A stretch of 64,000 nt of DNA from Exophiala sp. HKRS030 (Eukaryota; Ascomycota; Eurotiomycetes; Chaetothyriales; Herpotrichiellaceae). Positions 56,809 through 64,000 of the stretch are shown here, piece by piece (within the stretch, counting starts at the first letter, position 1; each line of letters begins with the position of its first letter). The stretch is from contig JAHWDD010000004.1 in NCBI GenBank assembly GCA_023897205.1, positions 682,001-746,000 of the forward strand. Direction: 5' to 3'. Made by a program: the position numbers and the translations under genes. The notes under the pieces are model-generated. The model saw only the letters and a list, made by a program, of their open reading frames with translations. It did not search any database and was not told where the DNA came from.

Positions 56809-57606
56809 ATGGTCAACATAGCGAAGCGCATGCGAGCGTTTCAACCTGTAAGTCTAACCTCAAGATACAATATATGACTACCGAAAGGACAGTTCCTAAC
56901 TTGTCTTAGAAAGTGAGCACAGAGTCTCTCTTCCGTCACAAAAGATGAACTGACAATCAAGCTCTACAACATTCGTCACGGCCAAGGTGCCGCTATTCTT
57001 CCACCACGCCCAGCACCTCAATTGACGAAATTCAATGTACATATACCGAAATCTCCTCTTTCCCCGGAGCTCTTCAAAGACACCCGTGGTGCACATGCAT
57101 TAGTCAAGGAACTTTTGCCACGAATAAAATATCACAACCCTACATTACCTATCACTGTACAGAAGGCCGAAACACAGCCGAGATTGGAATTGACCTTCGA
57201 AAGCGATCAGCAGGCAAGCTTGCGCGCCATTGAAGCTCAAGCTAGACGATCTGAGGCATATGGTGTCCGCGCGACTTGGTCTGATATTGTGACAGAAGCA
57301 TCATCCACCCAAGATGCGGCCACACAGTCTTCCGCTTCAGTGTACCGAAGAACATTTCTAGCGGATATTAGTGGGCACGAAGTCAGCAAAATCTGGACAT
57401 TGATCGCAGGTGTAACAGGCGCCAAAGATGCACCTCCTCCTACCGCAGAAGAGGCGGAGCAGATGCGTAAGCTAAACGAGTTCTTCGAGCAGTCAGAGAT
57501 AGACCGACGTTTGGTCAAAGCTGGTAGAGATGCCGTGAAGAAAGAGAAGGAGGAGCTTCGTAAAGCTCGCGAGGCGGCGGAAAGGCTCAGTGCTGAAGCG
57601 CAATAA
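56809..57606 (+). CDS. Mitochondrial large-subunit ribosomal protein mL61 (Mrp49-like)
   Basis: Exon 1 is 56809-56847 (MVNIAKRMRAFQP) and exon 2 is 56923-57606, giving 240 residues. The 75-nt intron has a GTAAGT donor, CCTAAC branch and CACAG acceptor; an earlier TTAG acceptor would give a stop, so I chose the later one, which continues SLSSVTKDELTIKLYNIRHG. The L51/S25/CI-B8-type thioredoxin-like domain is visible (LPPRPAPQLTKFNVHIPKSP, then ELFKDTRGAHALVKELLPRI, then KYHNPTLPITVQK). This block is the Mrp49/mL61 signature. The rest is a charged, partly helical extension ending in a KKEKEELRKAREAAER helix, so the protein is longer than yeast Mrp49. Confidence 0.8.
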
Positions 57607-58292
57607 CCCTGCCAGAAATCACCACTTGTACATTATTGTCGCATATCAATACACAATGGACACCACCACCAGTTGTGTTCAAAATTGTTCTATACAACTC
57701 ATGCCGTCTTGTGCGATTCAGGCGACTCAAGAGGAATATCATTTGCCATTCTCAAGCATATCACTGGACAAGATTATCTTCGTGTACCCTTCACATGGAA
57801 ACATGCTCAACTCCGCAACCCTAGCATCTACAGATTGAACCCTATTTTCGAGTCAATACTCTGCAGTATGCCGCATTACTCGCACTCCCTGCCAGATTCA
57901 AAGACAGTGCTTTCTATGGTTGCTTAGCGAGCATCCCCAAATTCTGTGTTGGAGCCTCATCAGGCCCAACAGCTTGGTCACACATGACCGACGTCTACCG
58001 CTCGATTGTTTGCCATCGTTTTGTTTGCTATGTCTTCTATCTCCTATTCACGGTCTGTGACCAAACAGTATTCCAAATTCTTGCGCCGTCAATGGGCCTT
58101 GGACTCAATTTGTGACCGCCACAGCTATCGTCAGATGATACTGGATTGTGACACCTTTGACACTCCTACATATCAAGTGCAGGATAAAAGATTTCACTTT
58201 TTCCCTCTTCATTTGATGGCTTCCCTATATCTTCTTTCGGCTTCTCTAAATTTGCCTAGCTGTACTTTGACGTTATTTGCAAGACGGAAAAA
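57607..58292. other. Intergenic region
   Basis: Short frames without coding character; no repeats. Confidence 0.45.
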
Positions 58293-58745
58293 ATGGACCG
58301 AGCTTTCCAAGACCATTACTCTTTCAAACAGGCATGGGAGCAGATAAGTATGTCTCCTGTGGCCAAGAATTCTCCGCTCCTGGCAAGGTAGCAGTCGAAG
58401 AACGTTGAAATTCTCTGCAAGCTCATCTAACACGAACGTGGAGAGGCTGACAATCATCCAGACAATATGCCGCTTGCTGAATGCAGTGTGGGTCAAGATC
58501 ATCCTTGCAGCAAGGAGACCGTCATCGACGTCAGTGCCTGGGGAGAGGAAGTGCGTGAAAAAGCATTACTATTGAAGTTGGTGCATTTCTTGAAGACAGA
58601 GGGGCACTGTCTCATCGCCACGCTTTCGGAGGCCGATCAGAAGTACGTCGATGTCTTACAACCAACCAAGGTGAAAGACGGCCTTGCAAAGCGTTGGCAC
58701 CAGGAATTTCTAGGACAAGATATTGGCACAAGCACCCGCGATTGA
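58293..58745 (+). CDS. Small hypothetical protein, two exons
   Basis: Exon 1 is 58293-58347 (MDRAFQDHYSFKQAWEQI) and exon 2 is 58462-58745, with a 114-nt intron (GTATGT donor, GCTGACA branch, CCAG acceptor) that keeps frame; 112 residues. The sequence is soluble and amphipathic: VIDVSAWGEEVREKALLLKL followed by VHFLKTEGHCLIATLSEADQ. No signal peptide, membrane helix or known domain. It lies just before the four-gene family on the opposite strand; no link is shown. Confidence 0.5.
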
Positions 58746-59052
58746 TGAAATGGCTCTAGAATTACAAAGAACCGTCACAAGGATGGCACAATCCATATTC
58801 TTGCCCGCCTAAACTCCGGTTCTCAGGCTCGTGTCTCTGATACTTGTGAATACAACTCTATTGTCATTCCATGCTCGAACCCGACCAAGACATCTCTTGA
58901 GCGCGTGGTCCTGAAGGCCACTTGCTTGCGCTTCCTTGGACGAATGTTTTGTCAAACTAAATTTCTTGACAACAAGGATGCCGAGGGGTCAAGGCATCGT
59001 CTCACAAAGTTCCCCGACTTCAGATCATTGAGGTTCCAAATCCATAGACCTG
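58746..59052. other. Convergent intergenic region
   Basis: Nothing recognised. Confidence 0.4.
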
Positions 59053-60017
59053 CTAATCCGAGCTGTCGTCGTAATAAGTCTCTAACCATAAGAGGTGCCC
59101 GTCAACGTCTGCACTGTCTCCAATCTCATCATGCTCCACCTTTCTGCTCCATTCCCTCACATCGATCCGAGGGAATATGATACAGAGGTGATCCTCAGTC
59201 TCATCCACCCACAACAAATGAAGGTCAGGAAGTGACGAATGCTTGATGACAAGAATATGATCCCCGGGTAACCACTCTGGACCTTCTGCTACGAAATTGT
59301 GACGAGCAAGAGAGAAGCCCTGGGCCTCCAGCACAGGCCAACTGATTTCTGAGACTCGCGCCCGTGGAGTGTACAGAACATCCGTTAGTGTCATGACGCT
59401 GGTGTCGAAGTGAGCGCCGTGCCGTCCGCCAGGTTCTATGGGTAAAACGACAGTCCCTCGTGACATGGACACCATGTTGTCTGCTAGAGAAGTTGCATAC
59501 TGGCCGAAAGGTTGTCTGAAAAGATGCGGATCGCGACATTTGTGCTCGTGACTGTTCATATTCAGGATCCAGTCTGTGATCACCGAACGTGTCGATTGCA
59601 CATTCTCTGATTGTCTTCCCGGTAGCGGTGGTCCCGATGTCCTTGTTGAAGTGGAACTACGTCGGGATGGTGATCTCTGCGGGTGTCTGTCTCTTATCGG
59701 AATTGACATTGTAAACCCATGATGCCGATGATTATTCCCGGTGCTGGAGTGGGTCAAGTGCCGCTCGAAGATGGTCTCAAGCTCTCTCCGTTCTTGGCCA
59801 TTTCGTCGTCTTCTCACCCTCTCCCTCTCCCTTTCTCGCTGCCGCCCTCGCTGCCGCTCTCTCGCCACATGACCACCTCCTCGATGATTGCAAGAACAAG
59901 ATTCCCGTGTGAGTGACGATCTCGACTTGATTGAGATTCAGATGAGGACCAGGAGCCACGCCGACCATTTCGGCTATCGTCAATATTGATGATCCAGAAG
60001 TCCCTAGTTGGAGGCAT
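59053..60017 (-). CDS. HxC-family orphan protein A, with Arg/Glu-rich N-terminus; one frame break
   Basis: The ATG at 60017 opens MPPTRDFWIINIDDSRNGRR and a Ser-rich stretch. The longer frame then reads an unusual low-complexity RQRGRQRERERERVRRRR segment, DRHPQRSPSRRSSTSTRTSG, and a folded C-terminal part: DWILNMNSHEHKCRDPHLF, VVLPIEPGGRHGAHFDTS, VMTLTDVLYTP, ISWPVLEAQGF. The two frames differ by one missing base; adding one at CCC 59904-59906 gives 321 residues reading SHGESCSCNHRGGGHVARER across the join. An intron is possible but no good sites fit. The HKCRD word and the later DVLYTP word are shared with the three following minus-strand genes. No known domain is recognised; function unknown. 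Confidence 0.62.
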
Positions 60018-60682
60018 GATATCTATCCAAGCTTAGTTTTAGCTTGCACAGGTTTCGCAGGTAGAGACACAGTACATGTACCGCACTTGGATTCTTAGAG
60101 AATTGAGAATTGCTGAACCAAAAGAAAGGACCGCATTTATACACCACCCTAGTCACCATCGACCCTGGTGCATGCTATCATGCCAGTCATAGTGACAAGA
60201 GTCATCTGTAAAAGCAAGTGCATGAATTGGCTTGAAAAGCTAGTTGACGGACTTTTGTCTTTTGTCGTTAATCACTCGTGGCTAGGCACATGAGACTAGT
60301 TGACAATGCCGTTCGTCATTCTTCACGGCCTCACAACGACTGTCACTTGGATTCACAGATGGATTTTTGCGTGAGAAAGTTGTCTTGCTTTGGGACAGCC
60401 ACTCAAAGGAAAGATTCGACTGTAGAAATGGTCCGGAGGAAGATGAAACTCACAATAACATGGTCGCAAATACCGTCAACCATCCAGAGGAGGGAAACTT
60501 GAAGACGTATGTAGCTATGGAATAATGCCTGGGAGGAGAGTATCCCAAGGCTGAAGGTAGGCCTTGTTGTAGCGAGCCTCAGATGCAAAGTATGATCAGC
60601 CACTACACTTATCACAGCCCCCAAATGAGACAATGCAAATGCTCCAGGGTCAGGTCAGTGTCTGTCCGGATACGGTGTGATA
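60018..60682. other. Intergenic region between family members A and B
   Basis: Presumed promoter of gene A. Short frames only. Confidence 0.45.
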
Positions 60683-61273
60683 TCATGGCTGTTCCGATAA
60701 CCAGTCAAGGATCCTCTGATCTTGTTCCGCCAAACTCACACCTGGCCTGGCGCCTTGTTCCCCAATATGCCTCAACAGTGGTTTGACGAGGAGATGGATA
60801 TGGCGCATACCTGATGGCTGCCTCGAACTTGTACATGGGATGTAGATCGAATTGCCATAGTGTAAGTAGAAACCTTCTACGCCCCTGAAAGATGACAGTG
60901 CTTCCCAGCCTGGATATTCGTTCCTGAGAGCATGCAAGAAGATGGTGTTTTCCACCGCACTGGGATCATACTGCACGTTTGAAAGACGCAGCATGGCTGA
61001 GATGTCTGAATGTGAGCCATCGGCATTGCACGCGTGGTATCGGACTGGGAATAGGATCGTGCCTTGCGTTCCTGGATCGAGGTCTTCCTCCTCAAATAGA
61101 TCCTGGTCTTTACAGACATGCGTTGCTCGGAATGACAGATCTATGCCGAGCGCCCAACGCTCGGTTTTCGATACCGCTTCGAGAGCGTCTTTTTGTGCAG
61201 GTGTGCAAAGCGGATATACTTTGATAATATCCATGCCACCGTCTTGGGCACGAGAAGCTGATGGTTGTGCCAT
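60683..61273 (-). CDS. HxC-family orphan protein B
   Basis: 196 residues as one exon, ATG at 61273. It reads ERWALGIDLSFRATHVCKDQ, then DLF, GTILFPVRYHACNADGSH, SAMLRLSNVQYDP, LRNEYPGWEALSSFRGVEGF and a C-terminus RILDWLSEQP. The HVCKD, NVQYDP and LDWL words align with neighbours A, C and D. An alternative intron (GTATGC ... GGCCAG, in frame) between TSSRQPSG and VSLAEQ would remove 22 residues; the sequence allows both. No signal peptide or membrane helix. Function unknown. Confidence 0.7.
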   Translation of the reverse strand: MAQPSASRAQDGGMDIIKVYPLCTPAQKDALEAVSKTERWALGIDLSFRATHVCKDQDLFEEEDLDPGTQGTILFPVRYHACNADGSHSDISAMLRLSNVQYDPSAVENTIFLHALRNEYPGWEALSSFRGVEGFYLHYGNSIYIPCTSSRQPSGMRHIHLLVKPLLRHIGEQGARPGVSLAEQDQRILDWLSEQP

Positions 61274-61935
61274 GGTGGGATGACGATGTCACGGAATTTA
61301 TCTTTCAAGTTCTTATTCCAATGAAGCACTTTAGTATTGCTCTTCGTGAGATTTATCCGATTGTAGAAGCAAACTGGAGAGAAGATTTGGGTCCTTTTGT
61401 ACCACCTTCGACGGTCATATCGCACAGACTAGTCACAAGATTCTGTTGAGTCATTGGAGATGACGGCTTGAGAGAGTCAAAGTCGACCGAAGTAGTTGTC
61501 ATCATCTCTCGAGTTAGGTATACTAGCACTCTAGAGGTATCGTTTCATGTCGTACCTCTAGTGATCGGGGAAAGCGAGGAGAGAGAAGGTATCTGCACAA
61601 CTGGGACCAAGTAACCCAAAATTGTACGGATCCTGGAATGAAATTGAGCTCAGAAAATCCGTGAATCATGATTCTAGGGCGGCTTCTGACTCGTGGTCTC
61701 TAGTGCATCTCGAACATAGTCAGCAGTCGGGGCTCTTTGAAGAGACAGGGGATCATTGGTGTGAAGGAAGTATGGAATACCGCGTATGTCAATACTATGC
61801 ACAATGAGATACCCGTGGGATCAGAATATATAGATCCTGGCAAAATTGAAACGTGATTTAGAAGCTGTAGAAGCGCTATATAACTCTGGGACACAAAAAT
61901 GACCCAAGAGTGTTCGTGATCAGGACCTCGCTCCA
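61274..61935. other. Intergenic region between family members B and C
   Basis: Presumed promoter of gene B; short frames only. Confidence 0.45.
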
Positions 61936-62553
61936 TCAGCTAGCAGCATCACCTGAGAGCTTACGGCTCACTGCACGGGAATCCGGTAAGCAACAAAGCC
62001 AATCCAAGGTTCTCTTCTCTCCCTCATCAAGATCTGGGGTTGTAACAGAGGCCGTGGTATCATACTCGGAGGGAGAAAGAGGCAGTACGGGCTGCATTTG
62101 AACATTGTTTTTCAAATAATCGCAACCAGGCTCCACGCGACGAACTGGAGAAAGTAACGTTCCTCTCAAAAAGGAAAATCCAGCGTTTCCATCACTACGT
62201 TTTATCAAAGTGCCCGCTCCCAACTGCTTCCGAAGTTGCCAGACAGATATCCAGTTGAATTTCTCCATCGGAGTATATTGAACATTCTCCAGAAGGACCA
62301 TGACACCGACGTCTTCTGAGGCCCCATCCGGGCGCTGCACTCTGGCTCCCATAGCTGAGTAAATTGAACCTGATGAGCCTGCTTGAATGGTTTTGTCTAC
62401 AAAAGCTTCCTGAGTATTGCACGTATGGGTGGCCAGCTCCGAATCCATTACCCATGGGCCTATTGCGACGAACAGGTTAAGCAAAAGTCGTTCTGCTTCC
62501 GTGCATTCTGAAACCAACTTTGATATAGGCAGATCTGGAACTTCGTCGGCCAT
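61936..62553 (-). CDS. HxC-family orphan protein C
   Basis: 205 residues, one exon, ATG at 62553. Blocks are AERLLLNLFVAIGPWVMDSE, LATHTCNTQEAF, GSSGSIYSAMGARVQRPDGA, GVMVLLENVQYTP, WISVWQLRKQLGAG, FSFLRGTLLSPVRRV and RTLDWLCCLP. The HTCNT, NVQYTP and TLDWL words place it in the same family as B, with A and D more distant. Soluble, no targeting signal seen. Function unknown. Confidence 0.7.
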   Translation of the reverse strand: MADEVPDLPISKLVSECTEAERLLLNLFVAIGPWVMDSELATHTCNTQEAFVDKTIQAGSSGSIYSAMGARVQRPDGASEDVGVMVLLENVQYTPMEKFNWISVWQLRKQLGAGTLIKRSDGNAGFSFLRGTLLSPVRRVEPGCDYLKNNVQMQPVLPLSPSEYDTTASVTTPDLDEGEKRTLDWLCCLPDSRAVSRKLSGDAAS

Positions 62554-63389
62554 TCTGTTATTGTAGTTTATGGTTTACTGGTTTCTTGACTGATGGATAA
62601 TTCCTTTCTGTAGGGGTTGCTACGAATTTGAAGCGCAAAGGAGAAAGGCTCAAAACTTGCCAAATGATGTTTTTATACCAGTTCACAAAACGCATTCGAG
62701 GTTGGATGTGAGTCAGCTAAATGACAGTGTCATAAACAACAAGCCTAGATTGACTCTTCAAATAGTTGTCGATCATGAACCACTTTTAGATTACATTCAA
62801 GGCCGGCGTCATTTGACACCATGCCTGCCGGTTGCGTTGAGGTTTCCAACGAATTGTCTGGAGCGACTCTACCAATAGTCGAAAGAGTTCAGGATCTCTA
62901 GAGATGTAGTTTGATCGAATTGTAATAGGATTAGTCTGTCATGATGTGACTCCTTTGCTATCGAGGAAGCGAAAGAGATTTACCACTGCTGAAAATAGTA
63001 AGCTACGGGACTGGTATACCGCAAATGGCTGCTAGCCTTGTACTCGTACCGTTAATATTTATACCATTAATATTCGTGAGCAAGCCTCGTAGCCGGTCGT
63101 TCCCAGAATGCCTTACCAATACCGTAGATCTCAGATATTACATTCCAGCCGATGATTTGGCTTTGATAAAGATTCCTCCCAAAACCCCCATCAATGACAA
63201 CCCCACATCGGTCCTGGTATAAATTTCAGCATATCAATCGCTCACATATTAGCTCCCAAGCCTTCGGGGTCAGGTGGCTTTCTGAAATGATCCTCGCCCA
63301 CTTGATCTTTCCATCGAATCCATCGCCTGGATATCGGAAGTCCAAAGTTTGCATATCCCTCCGAATTGCGATCATTTAGAATGGAGCCT
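62554..63389. other. Intergenic region between family members C and D
   Basis: Presumed promoter of gene C. Contains an overlapping alternative frame of gene D's 3' end (63242-63389), which could belong to D if an intron exists near 63420. Confidence 0.45.
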
Positions 63390-63968
63390 TCATCGTCTGG
63401 AAGGGCCCTGATGGTTGCTGCCATGAGGTGAACTCTGAGAGCGACCTTGACTCCGAATCTCGTCCCGTAGATCTTGAGCGGTATGTAGCCAATCACGACT
63501 AACAGGAGTTTCGGGTCTACCAGTGTCCAACACCACTTCCTGAATGCTATTTGAGATTCTTCGAGAGTAAAAGAGACTCTTGTCCTTTTTCCCTGGACCG
63601 AACCACTCAAGACCGCCTTGGGAATTCACAGTTCGTTTAGTGTAGCCTTCCTCCAACAACAAGTCCCAATTCAGGACATAGCGAATTCCATGTATACCCA
63701 ATTTTGGAAAGAGATCCACGCCTAGCATAGGGATTTCCACAACCTGTTCAGGGCTTCTCTCTGTCCGCGGAGACATGATTATCTCTGCTACGCCCCAAGA
63801 CTTATTAGGATCCGAGTGACGGTCCTTGATAGCTGCCCGATCACGACACTTATGATGATTGACACCCATATTTCTCATGATCAAAACGCGATTAGCCATG
63901 CCGGGAGGGCCAGCAGAGGGCGGTGGTGCTGGAGGCATCATGGTCCATGCAGGTGCGTATGAAGACAT
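63390..63968 (-). CDS. HxC-family orphan protein D
   Basis: 192 residues as one exon, ATG at 63968. After a Pro/Ala-rich start (MMPPAPPPSAGPPG) come NRVLIMRNMGVNHHKCRDRA, VVEIPMLGVDLFPKLGIHGI, RYVLNWDLLLEEGY and NSQGGLEWFGPGKKDKSLFY. NHHKCRD is nearly the same as HEHKCRD of gene A. The 3' end is uncertain: another frame (down to 63242) reads EEGSILND-like sequence downstream and might be joined by an intron or a base error. No targeting signal. Function unknown. Confidence 0.62.
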   Translation of the reverse strand: MSSYAPAWTMMPPAPPPSAGPPGMANRVLIMRNMGVNHHKCRDRAAIKDRHSDPNKSWGVAEIIMSPRTERSPEQVVEIPMLGVDLFPKLGIHGIRYVLNWDLLLEEGYTKRTVNSQGGLEWFGPGKKDKSLFYSRRISNSIQEVVLDTGRPETPVSRDWLHTAQDLRDEIRSQGRSQSSPHGSNHQGPSRR

Positions 63969-64000
63969 GTTTGGTTCCGTGGTATGTAGTTTGACTTCTA

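Noticed and set aside
1..64000. Transposons, tRNA or rRNA genes, CRISPR arrays
   Set aside because: No transposase or reverse-transcriptase motifs, long terminal or inverted repeats, tRNA-like arms or regularly spaced repeats were seen by eye; a tRNAscan and repeat search would be decisive.

Overview
The window is nuclear DNA from a filamentous ascomycete (Pezizomycotina). Genes are dense and lie on both strands. Most introns are 45-110 nt with GT...AG ends and a CTAAC/CTGAC-like branch site. The gene set is typical of moulds: ATE1, a Nudix DIPP, COX12, Vps60, Psf3, dynactin p27, Mlp1/TPR, TFIIE-beta, RIB3, an Hst3/Hst4 sirtuin, Rrn5, Irc3, IDH2, Sec5, Eaf7, a GCP-family protein, Rrg9 and mL61. 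I cannot fix the genus from sequence alone.

Layout. 1-4118: edge of a secreted Cys-rich protein gene, a weak small gene, and ten-exon ATE1. 6251-12217: Nudix hydrolase, COX12, an NmrA-like reductase and an amidohydrolase. 12644-24651: VPS60, PSF3, dynactin p27, the 2027-residue Mlp1/TPR gene, TFIIE-beta and a one-pass membrane protein. 24652-28058: a possible glutathione-S-transferase relic, a thioredoxin-fold protein and RIB3. 29507-47822: sirtuin, RRN5, a fungal N-terminal-domain protein, IRC3, IDH2, SEC5, EAF7 and a GCP6-like gene. 49060-57606: a small Cys-rich protein, an mpaB/DUF2236-type oxygenase, RRG9, a GT2 glycosyltransferase and mL61. 58293-63968: small orphan genes, including four minus-strand genes that appear to be diverged paralogues of one unnamed family.

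Most genes are housekeeping and unrelated in pathway. Neighbours are often divergent pairs (PSF3/dynactin p27, MLP1/TFIIE-beta, IDH2/SEC5, EAF7/GCP6-like, mpaB-like/RRG9) or convergent pairs with 60-330 bp between stops. No operon-like cluster is evident.

Two things stand out. First, eight otherwise well-conserved genes carry eleven reading-frame breaks. Every break is a shift of the same sense (one base missing), and every one is repaired by adding one base to a run of three or four G or C. Several of these genes are normally essential or highly conserved (SEC5 has three breaks, IDH2 two), so consensus-sequence undercalling of G/C runs is the likeliest cause. Second, the four-gene family at 59053-63968 shares an H-x-C-x-D-like motif, an N-V-x-Y-x-P-like block and, in two members, a C-terminal L-D-W-L. 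It matches nothing I recognise and is the best candidate for something undescribed.
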